Origin: Gemmatimonadales bacterium
GTDB lineage: Bacteria; Gemmatimonadota; Gemmatimonadetes; Gemmatimonadales; GWC2-71-9
Reading direction: 5' to 3'
DNA length: 45,961 nucleotides
Assembly (NCBI GenBank): GCA_013694695.1
Contig: JACDBX010000191.1
Span: forward strand, 1-45,961
The translations under genes were made by a program, and so were the position numbers. Positions 1-9,737 of this stretch are shown here, one piece after another (within the stretch, counting starts at the first letter, position 1; each line of letters begins with the position of its first letter). The notes beneath the pieces are model-generated. The model was not told the origin of the DNA. It worked only from the letters and a program-made list of their open reading frames with translations, and ran no database searches.

Positions 1-569
1 ACGAACACGTCAGCGGCTTCCATCACCCCAGACTTGAGCGCCTGGATGCCATCGCCCGATTCGGGCACGAGTGCCAGCACGGTGGTGTCGGCCATGCGCG
101 TGACATCAAGTTCCGACTGGCCGACCCCGACCGTCTCCACCAGGATGCGATCGAACCCGGCAGCGTCGAGTACGTCGCATACCTCGCGGGTCGTGGTGGC
201 CAGCCCGCCGAGGGACCCGCGCGTGGCCATCGAACGGATGAAGACCCCGGGGTCGAGCGCAATCGACTCCATCCTGATCCGGTCACCCAGCAGCGCCCCG
301 CCGGTGAATGGTGACGTGGGGTCCACCGCGACCACGGCGACGCGCAATCCCTGTGCGCGGTACGCCGCCACCAGGCGCTCCGTGATGGTCGACTTCCCCG
401 CCCCGGGCGGCCCGGTCAAACCGATCCGGCGCGCCCGCCCGATCCGCGGATGGATCGCGGCGAGGAGCCGCTCGAAACCGGGGCGGCCGTTCTCCACCAC
501 CGACACCGCGCGCGCCATGGCGGCAACCTGTCCCGCGAGAAGACCCGCAACGAGTGCGTCGTGCGTCAT
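1..569 (-). CDS. meaB: MeaB/ArgK-family GTPase (methylmalonyl-CoA mutase-associated), 3' end truncated by window edge
   Basis: Minus-strand translation from ATG at 569: MTHDALVAGLLAGQVAAMARAVSVVENGRPGFERLLAAIHPRIGRARRIGLTGPPGAGKSTITERLVAAYR...; Walker A GPPGAGKST and ETVGVGQSE are typical of MeaB. Open to the window start. Confidence 0.9.
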   Translation of the reverse strand, partial: MTHDALVAGLLAGQVAAMARAVSVVENGRPGFERLLAAIHPRIGRARRIGLTGPPGAGKSTITERLVAAYRAQGLRVAVVAVDPTSPFTGGALLGDRIRMESIALDPGVFIRSMATRGSLGGLATTTREVCDVLDAAGFDRILVETVGVGQSELDVTRMADTTVLALVPESGDGIQALKSGVMEAADVF

Positions 570-617
570 GTCGGAACCTTCACCGTTCGCGGGTGCGGGG
601 CAAGGCAGTGCGGCGCA

Positions 618-1958
618 TCACAGCAGCACCATCGTGCCCAGGCCGAGCAGGAGGAGGAAGCCGCAGACGTCGGTGAATGTCGTCACGAAGATCGATGAGG
701 CCACCGCTGGATCGACGCCCAGACGCTCGAGGAACACGGGGATGAACGATCCGGCGAAACCCGCCACCACGAGGTTGCCGCTCATCGCCAGGAACACCAC
801 CAACCCAAAGCGCCACGGCTCACCGAGCATCACCGCGAGCACCCCGATGACCACGCCGATCGCCAGGCCGTTGAACGCCCCGACCAGGATCTCCTTCGAG
901 ATCACAGACCACATCCGTGACACCGGAACGAGGCCCAGCGAGATCCGTCGCACCGAAACCGCGAGCGCCTGCGTGCCGGTGTTGCCTCCCATGCCGGCGA
1001 TGATCGGCATCCACACTGCGAGCGTCGGGATGGCGGCGATCGACCGTTCGAAGTAGTAGACGACCGCTGCAGCGAGGAACGCGGTGAGCAGGTTGACGTA
1101 GAGCCACGGAAGACGACTCCGCACTGCATCACCCCAGCTTCCGCCCAGCGCCTCGTCCGGGGACACGCCGCCGAAGCGAAGCAGGTCCTCGGTCGCCTCC
1201 GCTTCCGTGACGTCGATGACGTCGTCGTAGGTCACTCGCCCCAGCAGTCGATTGGTGGCATCGACCACCGGAATGCTCGGCAGGTTGTAGCGCGCCATCA
1301 GCCGCGCGACTTCCTCCTGGTCGACGTCGGGGAATACCTGCGCGACGACATCTTCCATCACCTCGCGCACCTGCCGCCCGGAATTTGCCAGCACCAGCTG
1401 CTTGAACGTCAGCACCCCGGCCAGGCGCCGGGCGGTGTCCACCACGAAGATCTCGGTGACATCGTCGATGTTCTCCGCCTGTCGCCGTACCGCCTCCAGC
1501 GCGAGGCCCACGCTGTCGTGGTCGGTCACCGTGACGACCTGCAGCGTCATCAGGCCGCCGGCGGTTTCCTCATGGTACCCGAGGAGGCGGTCAACGTCGC
1601 GCCGATCGCCGACGGCGGAGAGGATGCGCTCCTGGTCGTCGCGATCGAGCTCGCCCAGGAGGTCGGCGGCATCGTCGTCCTCCAGTTCGTCGACGATCCC
1701 GGCGGCCTGTTCGCGGTCAAGCGCTGCCACGATGTCCTCGGCGTGCTCCTCATAGGGCATCTCGACAAGTGCCTGCGAGGAGATCTCGACCGGGAGCACC
1801 CGGACGAGCGCAAGCCGCTCGTCATCGTCGAGGTCCGAGAGCACGTCGGCGAGGTCGGCCGGCTCGAGAAGCCACGCGCGCTCGATGAAGGCCTCGATCC
1901 GGCCCTCGCGCACCAGCGCCACCAGCTCCTCGACGCGCGTCCCCATCGGCTGCGTCAC
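618..1958 (-). CDS. mgtE: Magnesium transporter MgtE (N-domain, CBS pair, TM domain)
   Basis: 446 aa; CBS region and C-terminal TM segment with WMPIIAGMGGNTGTQALAVSVRRISLG, the MgtE signature. Confidence 0.95.
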   Translation of the reverse strand: MTQPMGTRVEELVALVREGRIEAFIERAWLLEPADLADVLSDLDDDERLALVRVLPVEISSQALVEMPYEEHAEDIVAALDREQAAGIVDELEDDDAADLLGELDRDDQERILSAVGDRRDVDRLLGYHEETAGGLMTLQVVTVTDHDSVGLALEAVRRQAENIDDVTEIFVVDTARRLAGVLTFKQLVLANSGRQVREVMEDVVAQVFPDVDQEEVARLMARYNLPSIPVVDATNRLLGRVTYDDVIDVTEAEATEDLLRFGGVSPDEALGGSWGDAVRSRLPWLYVNLLTAFLAAAVVYYFERSIAAIPTLAVWMPIIAGMGGNTGTQALAVSVRRISLGLVPVSRMWSVISKEILVGAFNGLAIGVVIGVLAVMLGEPWRFGLVVFLAMSGNLVVAGFAGSFIPVFLERLGVDPAVASSIFVTTFTDVCGFLLLLGLGTMVLL

Positions 1959-3145
1959 CGGTCACCACCGTCGAGAACCGTGGGGCTGGATCCACCGCGC
2001 CGCACAAGGATTCGGGCGATGCGGGTGGGACTCGCCTGCAGTATGTCGACCTCGAGCCCGCGAATGATGAAGCGTTCGCCCGTGGCGGGGATCCGCCCCG
2101 CCAGTTCGGCGACCAGGCCGGCAAAGCTGGCGGCATCGCTCCGCGGGAGCGCCAGCCCGAAGTGCTCGGCCACTTCGGGTAGTGTCGCTGTTCCATCGAT
2201 TTCGAGCGGCGCGCCAGCCACCACCGGTGCCGGCGAAGAAGGGTCGTCCTCGTCGGATATCGCGCCCACGAGCGCCTCGAGCAGGTCCTCCAGCGTGACC
2301 ACACCGGCCGTCCCCCCGAACTCGTCGAGCACCACCGCGAAATGGCGGCGGTCACGCTGCATGTCGATCAGCAGGTCGCCCGCCAGCCGTGACTCCGGCG
2401 CGAACGCCACCGCGCGAACCGGGACAGCGTCGTCGGGATTCAGCTTGAAGAGGTCGAATGCGTGGACCATGCCAACGATGTCGTCGAGGGTGTCGCGGTA
2501 CATCGGGAGGCGGGTGTACCCACTTTCCGCGAAGACCTCGAAGACCGTCGCGTACGACGCATCATGCGCCACGGCGATCATCTCGGTCCGCGGGGTCATG
2601 ACGGCGCGCACCGGGCGCTCGGCAAATGTCATCACGCCGCCGACCATCACGAGCTCATCGCCATCCGACATGCCATTGGCGATCCCCTCACGGGCGAGGT
2701 CACGCAGGTCGCTCGCGGCGTCAGCGTTCCTCGCTGGCAGCACGAGCCCGATCGCACCGGTCCACGCCTGCAGCACCGGACGAAGCGCCAGGGCAGCGCG
2801 CGCCGCCCGGGGAACGGTCAGGGAACGCGGCAGCAGGTACGCGCCCACGAGCGTGACCGGAACCACGATCACCAGCAGGAAGAGCGCGAGCTGAGGGACC
2901 GAGAATCCGGTGAACACGCCCGGCACGACCGCACCGATCAATGCGACGCCGAGCGAGATCGCGGCCGTCGCTGATGCCACCTGGCGCTGGGTGATCGCGA
3001 GCCAGTGGAAGGAATCGTCGCTGCCACGCAGGCGTCTCGATATTGCCTCTGCCACCTGCGCCCTCGCGGTCGTCACGACGGCAGCCGAGGCAACGGCGCC
3101 GAGCACCGAGATCGTCACGGCGACCAGCAGGAGGAGCCAGATCAT
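1955..3145 (-). CDS. CNNM/CorC-like membrane protein with CBS pair and CorC_HlyC domain (paralogue 2)
   Basis: Starts MIWLLLLVAVTISVLGAVASAAVV (ATG at 3145); RAVMTPRTEMIAV, VVLDEFGGTAGVVTLEDLLEALVGAISDEDD, C-terminal RGLEVDILQASPTRIARILVRR. 4-bp overlap with mgtE. Confidence 0.88.
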   Translation of the reverse strand: MIWLLLLVAVTISVLGAVASAAVVTTARAQVAEAISRRLRGSDDSFHWLAITQRQVASATAAISLGVALIGAVVPGVFTGFSVPQLALFLLVIVVPVTLVGAYLLPRSLTVPRAARAALALRPVLQAWTGAIGLVLPARNADAASDLRDLAREGIANGMSDGDELVMVGGVMTFAERPVRAVMTPRTEMIAVAHDASYATVFEVFAESGYTRLPMYRDTLDDIVGMVHAFDLFKLNPDDAVPVRAVAFAPESRLAGDLLIDMQRDRRHFAVVLDEFGGTAGVVTLEDLLEALVGAISDEDDPSSPAPVVAGAPLEIDGTATLPEVAEHFGLALPRSDAASFAGLVAELAGRIPATGERFIIRGLEVDILQASPTRIARILVRRGGSSPTVLDGGDR

Positions 3146-4338
3146 CCCTTGCCTCCGCGAGATGGGGCCGGGAGGGCGGCCGCCTCGGGTCGCCACAATG
3201 AGACACGACGCACTCGGCGCCGAATCACCAGCTCCACCACCACACGCCATCCGTCGAGCTCGAACTCCTCCCCGGTGCGCGGCACTCGCCCAAGTGCGGC
3301 GAGCACCATCCCGCCGACGGTGTCAACGTCCTCGCGCTCGAAGTCGTGGTCGAGTTCCGACTCGAGGTCGGCGAGCGCGACACCGCCCTGCACTGTCAGG
3401 TGGCCGTCGTCGTGACGGAACAATGGCTGCACTTCATCGACATCATGTTCGTCCTGGATCTCGCCGACGATCTGCTCGAGGATGTCCTCAAGCGTGACCA
3501 GGCCCGCCGTACCACCGAACTCATCCACGACCACCGCGATGTGCCCCGGCCCGCGCTGGAAGTCGCGCAACTGGCGATCGAGCCGTTTTGCCTCGGGTAC
3601 GAATGCCGGCGGGCGGATCAGCGCCTGCCACGATTCAGATGCTTCGCGGCGGCCGCCGAGGCGCGGCAGGATGTCCTTGGCGTACAGCACCCCCACCACC
3701 TCATCAGCGTGCTCGTCGAACACCAGCAGGCGGGCGTGCTCGCTCCGCCGCAACGTGCTCGTGACCTCCGCTTCGTCCTCGCTCACGTCGACCGACACGA
3801 TGTCGATGCGAGGCGTCATGACCTCCGACACGTTCATCGATGCCAGCGAGAATACGCCGAGCGCCATTTCCTGCGGCGACGGGGCGCCGTCGCGCGGCGA
3901 GGCCTGGGTTGTGTCCGGCATGGTGCCGTTGAGCTGCTCCGCCATCCAGAGCAATGGGCGAAACGCCGGGGCGGCGGCCAATGCGACGCGTCGCGCATAC
4001 GGCACCAGTTCCGGGGCCAGCACCCCGAGAAGCCGGGGCACCAGGTCACCCACCGCCCACACGAGCACCGACACCAGCACGACCCGCAGCGCACCGAGGG
4101 CCGGCGGGAACGCCCACCATCCTGTCACCGTGGCGGCAAGGCCCGCAGCGATCGTGAGCGACGCCAGGTGCATCACGTGGAGGATGCGCTCCGGCGAGAG
4201 CCGCGACCGCGCGGGGTCCCGCGCGAGCGCGCGCGCGCCGAGCTCGCCGTCGCCCTGCCCCGCAAGCGCCACGAGCGCGGCCCAGAGCATCACCAGCCCG
4301 GTGAGCGCGGGCAGTGCTGCCATCAGCAGCGCACTCAT
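3142..4338 (-). CDS. CNNM/CorC-like membrane protein with CBS pair and CorC_HlyC domain (paralogue 1)
   Basis: Starts MSALLMAALPALTGLVMLW; VMTPRIDIVSV, IAVVVDEFGGTAGLVTLEDILEQIVGEIQDEHD. Tandem with the preceding paralogue, 4-bp overlap. Confidence 0.88.
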   Translation of the reverse strand: MSALLMAALPALTGLVMLWAALVALAGQGDGELGARALARDPARSRLSPERILHVMHLASLTIAAGLAATVTGWWAFPPALGALRVVLVSVLVWAVGDLVPRLLGVLAPELVPYARRVALAAAPAFRPLLWMAEQLNGTMPDTTQASPRDGAPSPQEMALGVFSLASMNVSEVMTPRIDIVSVDVSEDEAEVTSTLRRSEHARLLVFDEHADEVVGVLYAKDILPRLGGRREASESWQALIRPPAFVPEAKRLDRQLRDFQRGPGHIAVVVDEFGGTAGLVTLEDILEQIVGEIQDEHDVDEVQPLFRHDDGHLTVQGGVALADLESELDHDFEREDVDTVGGMVLAALGRVPRTGEEFELDGWRVVVELVIRRRVRRVSLWRPEAAALPAPSRGGKG

Positions 4339-4775
4339 GAGAGTTCCCGCACGTAGTGCTCCTGCAGCGTCCACATCGGTGAGCGGGTGCGGGCCTCGCC
4401 CTCGTCATGCACGTGACCGATAACGTGCAGGGTGCCATGCACCATCAGGCGGACAAGTTCCTCACGCACGGCGAGCCCCCGTCGCCGTGCTTCCCGCGCC
4501 GCCATGTAGCGGCAGATGTAGATGTCCCCCGTTACGGCACCGTCGGGCTGGGGCAGCGCGAACGAGATCACGTCGGTTGGCCAGTCATGGTCGAGGTGCC
4601 GCTGGTTGAGGCGGCGCATTGCGTCCTTGCCGAGGAACGTCACGGCTACGTGCGCGTCGGCGCCCTCGTGGCGCAGCACGTGGCTCACGGTGTGGCGAAC
4701 CAGCGCGGCCGCGACCGGCGCCGCGGCACCGCCGACCACCACGGCAAGCCGGCCGGGGGGCGGTACAAGCGTCAT
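4335..4775 (-). CDS. ybeY: Endoribonuclease YbeY (16S rRNA maturation)
   Basis: 146 aa; TDVISFALPQPDG and metal-binding MVHGTLHVIGHVHDEGEA (HGxLHxxGxxH). Confidence 0.92.
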   Translation of the reverse strand: MTLVPPPGRLAVVVGGAAAPVAAALVRHTVSHVLRHEGADAHVAVTFLGKDAMRRLNQRHLDHDWPTDVISFALPQPDGAVTGDIYICRYMAAREARRRGLAVREELVRLMVHGTLHVIGHVHDEGEARTRSPMWTLQEHYVRELS

Positions 4776-5725
4776 CCAGCCTGGTCTTCGGCGTACGCCC
4801 GGATGATGTCCTTGACCAGCCGATGGCGCACCACGTCCTCGTCGGTGAGATAGTGGAACGCGATGCCGTCGATCCCGGGGAGGACACGCTCAATCTGGAT
4901 GAGCCCCGAGTCCTCGCGTCGCGGGAGGTCGACCTGCGTCTTGTCGCCGGTCACGACCACCTTGCTGTTCATCCCGAGGCGGGTGAGGAACATCTTCATC
5001 TGGGCGCCCGTGGCGTTCTGCGCCTCGTCGAGAATGATGAATGCGTCTGAAAGGGTCCGCCCGCGCATGTAGGCCAACGGGGCGATCTCGATGGTGCGGG
5101 TCTCGAGCGCTTTCTGCATGCGCTCATGGGACATCATGTCTTCCAGCGCGTCATATAGTGGCCGAAGGTATGGATCGACTTTCTGCTGCAGGTCGCCCGG
5201 GAGGAAGCCGAGCGACTCGCCGGCCTCGACCGCAGGCCGGGCGAGGACGATCCGCTTGACCTGCTTGCGCGACAGCGCCTCGACCGCCTTCGCGACCGCC
5301 AGGTAGGTCTTGCCGGTTCCTGCGGGTCCGATGCCGATGACGACGTCGTGTTCCTGGATAAGCGAGAGGTACTCCCGCTGACCCGGCGTCTTCGGGATGA
5401 TCGCGCGGCGCTGCCCCGGGAGCACGATCTTGCCTGCGTCGCGCGTGACGGCCAATTCACTGGTATGGCCCTCGCTCGCAATGCGAAATACATCCTCGGG
5501 CTCGATCGGCTGGCCGGCACGCGCCATGTCGACGAACCCCTGTATGATCGGCGTGGCCCGGTCAAGCTGCGCCTGCGTACCGCTGACGTTGATGACGTCA
5601 CCGCGCTGTGACACGCGAACGCCCAGCGCGCGCTGCAACTCGGCAAAGTTGCCATCGTTGACACCGGCGAGTAGCAGTGGATCGGCCCCCTCGGCGCTGA
5701 TCGTGTGCCGGAACTCCTCGGTCAT
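4772..5725 (-). CDS. PhoH-family ATPase (YbeZ-like)
   Basis: 317 aa; GPAGTGKTYLAVAKAVEAL, RPAVEAGESLGFLPGDLQQKVDPYLRPLYDAL, FIILDEAQNAT. Confidence 0.95.
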   Translation of the reverse strand: MTEEFRHTISAEGADPLLLAGVNDGNFAELQRALGVRVSQRGDVINVSGTQAQLDRATPIIQGFVDMARAGQPIEPEDVFRIASEGHTSELAVTRDAGKIVLPGQRRAIIPKTPGQREYLSLIQEHDVVIGIGPAGTGKTYLAVAKAVEALSRKQVKRIVLARPAVEAGESLGFLPGDLQQKVDPYLRPLYDALEDMMSHERMQKALETRTIEIAPLAYMRGRTLSDAFIILDEAQNATGAQMKMFLTRLGMNSKVVVTGDKTQVDLPRREDSGLIQIERVLPGIDGIAFHYLTDEDVVRHRLVKDIIRAYAEDQAG

Positions 5726-7497
5726 GAATCCTCGATGGTGGTGGCCAGGCCGAGCGCTGCGAGATCGGCGGCAGCGACCTTCGTGGGGGCGCCTTCCAGC
5801 AGTGCGCGGGCGGCTGCCGTCTTCGGGAACGCGATCACGTCACGCAACGACGGGGCGCCGGCAAGCAGCATCGCGATCCGGTCGAAGCCGAGCGCGAAGC
5901 CTCCGTGGGGTGGTGCACCGGAACCGAGCGCGTCGAGCAGGAAGCCAAACCGGCGGCGCTGCTCCGCGTCCTCGAGCCCGAGGGCACGAAACACCGTTGC
6001 CTGGAGTGTCGGGTCCGTGATGCGAATCGAGCCCGAGCCGAGCTCGTTCCCGTTGTACACCGCGTCGTAGTGGAGCGCGCGGCAGCGTCCCGGGTCGCTC
6101 TGGACGAATGGAATGTCATCACCATGTGGTGACGTGAACGGATGATGGGTGAACACCCATGTGCCCGTTTGCGGCTCCTGCTCGAACAGCGGGAAGTCGA
6201 CCACCCAGCAGAACGCGTGCGCGGTCGTTGGCGTGATCTCCGGGCGACGCGTCAGCAGCGTGCGCACCGCGTGCAGCGCCGGGTTCGTGACCCTGTCAGG
6301 CCCGGCCACCGCGAGGACCAGGTCGCCGGTCACGCCCCCGACACCCTCGAGCGTTCCGGAGCCGAGCGCCTTGACGCCCTGACCTTCCCATCCGCCGTCC
6401 GACCGCCGCGCCCAGAGCAGTCCCCCGGCACCGGCAGCGCGCGCCGCATCGGCGAGCGTGTCGATCTCCTTCCGGCTGAATGCGGCGCCACCCGGAACCC
6501 TGATCATCCGCAACCGGCCGCCCGCCCCCAGGGCGTCCACCACGAACGGCGCGGCATCCACGCCGCGACTTGCCGTGACGTCGTCAATCTCGAAGCCGTA
6601 ACGAAGGTCGGGCTTGTCGATCCCGTAGCGCTCCATCGCCTCTGCATGCTGCAGCCGCCGGAACGGAATGGAGACGTTGTGTCCCGCCTCCGCCCAGAGA
6701 TCGTGCAGGACCCGCTCGACCACCGCCAGGATGTCGTCCTGCGAGACGAATGAGGCCTCAAGATCGATCTGGGTGAACTCCGGCTGACGATCCGCGCGCA
6801 GGTCCTCATCGCGAAAGCACCGCGCGATCTGGAAATAGCGATCGAAGCCTGCAACCATGAGCAACTGCTTGTAGATCTGCGGCGATTGCGGCAGGGCGTA
6901 GAACTCGCCCGGATGCACGCGGCTCGGCACGAGGTAATCCCGCGCACCCTCCGGGGTCGGCTTGGTCAGGATCGGGGTTTCGATCTCGAGGAAACCGAGC
7001 TCAGTGAGCGTCCGCCGGGCCTGCTGCAGCAGGCCGTGCCGCATGACGATGTTCGCTTGCAGCTCCGGGCGGCGCAGGTCAAGGATCCGGTGCTGGAGCC
7101 GGAGTTCCTCGGATGCCATTTCCTCCCCGTCACGCCGGGCCACCGGAATCGGAGGGGTCTGCGCCGGACCCACCACCTTGAGCGAGTTCACCCTGACCTC
7201 GATTTCACGCGAGGTCATCGTTGTATCCCTTGCAGGTTCAACCCTTTGCGTCACAACGCCCTCGACGAGGACGACCGTCTCCGCACCGAGGTCGGCAGCA
7301 AGGGTCATGGCTTTTGAGGGGGTCCATTTCGGGTCGCACGAGAGCTGGACGAGGCCGTCGCGGTCCCGCAGGTCGAGGAAGACGATGCCGCCGAGATCCC
7401 GACGCCGATGGATCCAGCCGCCGAGGCGGACCGTTTCCCCGACCTCGGCCGCCGTGAGTGAACCGCAGCGATGTGTCCGGAATGCCGTCTGTGACAT
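5722..7497 (-). CDS. aspS: Aspartyl-tRNA synthetase
   Basis: 591 aa; GWIHRRRDLGGIVFLDLRDRDGLVQL, ALPQSPQIYKQLLMVAGFDRYFQIARCFRDEDLRADRQPEFTQIDLE, GFALGFDRIAMLLAGA. Confidence 0.97.
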   Translation of the reverse strand: MSQTAFRTHRCGSLTAAEVGETVRLGGWIHRRRDLGGIVFLDLRDRDGLVQLSCDPKWTPSKAMTLAADLGAETVVLVEGVVTQRVEPARDTTMTSREIEVRVNSLKVVGPAQTPPIPVARRDGEEMASEELRLQHRILDLRRPELQANIVMRHGLLQQARRTLTELGFLEIETPILTKPTPEGARDYLVPSRVHPGEFYALPQSPQIYKQLLMVAGFDRYFQIARCFRDEDLRADRQPEFTQIDLEASFVSQDDILAVVERVLHDLWAEAGHNVSIPFRRLQHAEAMERYGIDKPDLRYGFEIDDVTASRGVDAAPFVVDALGAGGRLRMIRVPGGAAFSRKEIDTLADAARAAGAGGLLWARRSDGGWEGQGVKALGSGTLEGVGGVTGDLVLAVAGPDRVTNPALHAVRTLLTRRPEITPTTAHAFCWVVDFPLFEQEPQTGTWVFTHHPFTSPHGDDIPFVQSDPGRCRALHYDAVYNGNELGSGSIRITDPTLQATVFRALGLEDAEQRRRFGFLLDALGSGAPPHGGFALGFDRIAMLLAGAPSLRDVIAFPKTAAARALLEGAPTKVAAADLAALGLATTIEDS

Positions 7498-7646
7498 CGA
7501 GCCTGGGGCCGAGGAAATGGCGCGCGCGCCGTGGTGATACCGAAGCCCAAGTTAACCCAGCTACGGAAGCCGACCAACGCGGCAGGGGGCCCTTCACGAC
7601 CCTACTCGGGACGCTCGCACCGAGTGGCATCTGCTAGCTTTCCGGC

Positions 7647-8699
7647 ATGGATGCGCCCCGGAACCTCCTCGATCTCACCCCCGCCGATGCGCGAGCCACC
7701 ATCAGTGCGTGGGTCACGGCGTCGGGCCTGCCGGCGTACCGGGCCCGGCAGGTCGAGGCGCGCCTGTGGCAACGCCCGGTGGGTGCATGGACCGAGGCGA
7801 TGGAGCTTCCGGTGTTGTTGCGCGACCAACTCGAGGCGGCGTTCCCGCTGGCCCGCCTTGCAACGGGCGCGGTGCAGCAGTCAACCGACGGCACCCAGAA
7901 GTTCCTCTGGGAACTCGCCGACGGTGAGAAGGTCGAGTCGGTACTTATCCCGACCGCGTCGCGGCGGACCCTCTGCATCTCGTCCCAGGCCGGCTGTGCA
8001 CTCGGCTGTACGTTCTGCGCGACGGGCCGGATGGGCTTTCGCCGCAACCTTGCTGCCTGGGAGATCGTCGCTCAGGTGCGCGAAATCATCTTGCGCAACC
8101 CTGACGACAAGCCGACGAACATCGTCTTCATGGGAATGGGCGAGCCGCTTCTCAATTGGCCGGCGGTGGACACCGCGCTGACCATCCTCAACGCCCCAGA
8201 GGGCTTGGGTATCGGGGCACGGCACATCACGGTGTCGACGGTGGGGATCGTGCCGGGCATGGAACGGCTTGCCGCCCGCCCGGAACAGTTCAGGTTGGCG
8301 ATCTCGCTGCACTCGCCGCGAGCCGACCAACGACTCGCCATCATGCCGATCGAGAAGAAGTACCCGCTCCGCGAGGTCCTCGCCGCAGCCGCGAACTTCG
8401 CGCGGCGGATCACGTTCGAGTACGTGCTGATTGCGGGCCGGAACGACACCGACGACGACGCGGCCATCCTCGCGTCACTCGCGCGGAAGCTCGGCGCCCA
8501 CGTCAACCTGCTGCCGCTACATCCCGGCGGCGACCCCGCCCTCGTGCCCACCGACGGCCGCGGAATCAGGTCGTTCCGCGACCGCCTGCTCGATCATGGG
8601 GTCGAGGCTGTCGTGCGACGGAGCCGCGGGCTCGACATCGACGCGGCGTGTGGCCAGTTGCACGTCAAGATGGCCCGGCGCGAACCGCAGGTGCGCTGA
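7647..8699 (+). CDS. rlmN: 23S rRNA (adenine2503-C2)-methyltransferase RlmN, radical SAM
   Basis: 350 aa; SSQAGCALGCTFCATGRMGFRRNL (CxxxCxxC), IVFMGMGEPLLNW, SLHSPRADQR. Confidence 0.96.
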   Translation: MDAPRNLLDLTPADARATISAWVTASGLPAYRARQVEARLWQRPVGAWTEAMELPVLLRDQLEAAFPLARLATGAVQQSTDGTQKFLWELADGEKVESVLIPTASRRTLCISSQAGCALGCTFCATGRMGFRRNLAAWEIVAQVREIILRNPDDKPTNIVFMGMGEPLLNWPAVDTALTILNAPEGLGIGARHITVSTVGIVPGMERLAARPEQFRLAISLHSPRADQRLAIMPIEKKYPLREVLAAAANFARRITFEYVLIAGRNDTDDDAAILASLARKLGAHVNLLPLHPGGDPALVPTDGRGIRSFRDRLLDHGVEAVVRRSRGLDIDAACGQLHVKMARREPQVR

Positions 8700-8700
8700 C

Positions 8701-9714
8701 TCAGCGCCGTACTGGTGCGAGCCCCCGAACCCACGTAGCGATGTCGTCGATCACCGCCGGGTCGACGTGACCCTCGACCATGTACTCCTCTGGTCGGGGG
8801 GTGCCAGTTCCCGCAATGAAGAAGTGATTCAGTGCCGGATATCGCCTGACGGTCAGGCCCTCCCGCCGTCCAAGCAACGCGAGCCACTGATCGAGCTGCT
8901 CGATGGTGACCTGGTAGTCGCGCCCCCCCTGCAGCACCAATGTCGGCATGCGGATCTGCCGGAGCGTGGCGGCGGACGAATAGGCAGCAAGGTCGAGCCA
9001 ATACGCGGCCGGCGCGCCGAGCAGCAATTGGGTGTTTGCCGAGTCGGCCGGGGTGATGGCCCGGACCCGTTCGAGCATCGGCGCGATCATGCGCATCTGG
9101 GCATTGATCGCCGCCGTGTCTGCACCGGGAAGCGCCCCGATGTAGGCAAACTGTCGGACGACCTGGTCGACGAGGGACGCCTCCGTCGCACCCGCCATGA
9201 TGACGATGCCGGCCAGCGCCCGATCAGACGACGCGATGCGCGGCGCGACCATGCCGCCGAGCGAATGGCCAATGACGACCACCCGATTCAGATCGACTTC
9301 AGGTTGCTGCCGCAGCAGCGCCACCGCTGCGAGCGCGTCGTCGATGGTCTCGTCCTGCACCGTGAACACCCGGTTTGCGAACCAGAACGGCCTCACCTTC
9401 GTCCGCTTGTCGTACCTGAGCGATGCGACGCCACGCGCGGCGAGTCCCGTGGCGATGTCACGATACGGCGCATTCGGCCCGTAGGTGAGGTCGCGGTCCG
9501 ACGATCCCGAGCCGTGCACGATCACCACCGCCGAATGCCGTCCCGGGCCCGCGGGCGCGACAAACGTCGCGCCGAGTGGGCCAGCCGGCGTCGCGATTTC
9601 AAGGGCACGCTCGATGGGTACGTCCTGCGTCACGCGGGGCGCGGGCGCGTTGCCCCCGCAGCCCACGATCGGGAGGGCCAACAGTCCGCGCAGTACCATT
9701 GCCCGATGATCCAT
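8701..9714 (-). CDS. Alpha/beta hydrolase, predicted lipoprotein
   Basis: Start MDHRAMVLRGLLALPIVGCGG (lipobox-like); VVIVHGSGSSDRD, VVVIGHSLGGMVAPRIA (GxSxG), C-terminal YPALNHFFIAG. Confidence 0.85.
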   Translation of the reverse strand: MDHRAMVLRGLLALPIVGCGGNAPAPRVTQDVPIERALEIATPAGPLGATFVAPAGPGRHSAVVIVHGSGSSDRDLTYGPNAPYRDIATGLAARGVASLRYDKRTKVRPFWFANRVFTVQDETIDDALAAVALLRQQPEVDLNRVVVIGHSLGGMVAPRIASSDRALAGIVIMAGATEASLVDQVVRQFAYIGALPGADTAAINAQMRMIAPMLERVRAITPADSANTQLLLGAPAAYWLDLAAYSSAATLRQIRMPTLVLQGGRDYQVTIEQLDQWLALLGRREGLTVRRYPALNHFFIAGTGTPRPEEYMVEGHVDPAVIDDIATWVRGLAPVRR

Positions 9715-9737
9715 GTTGTTTCTCCTGTTTGCAACTG

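Noticed and set aside
1518-2894. 458-aa plus-strand ORF
   Set aside because: Antisense to mgtE and a CNNM gene; Ser/Arg/Thr-rich low-complexity translation.
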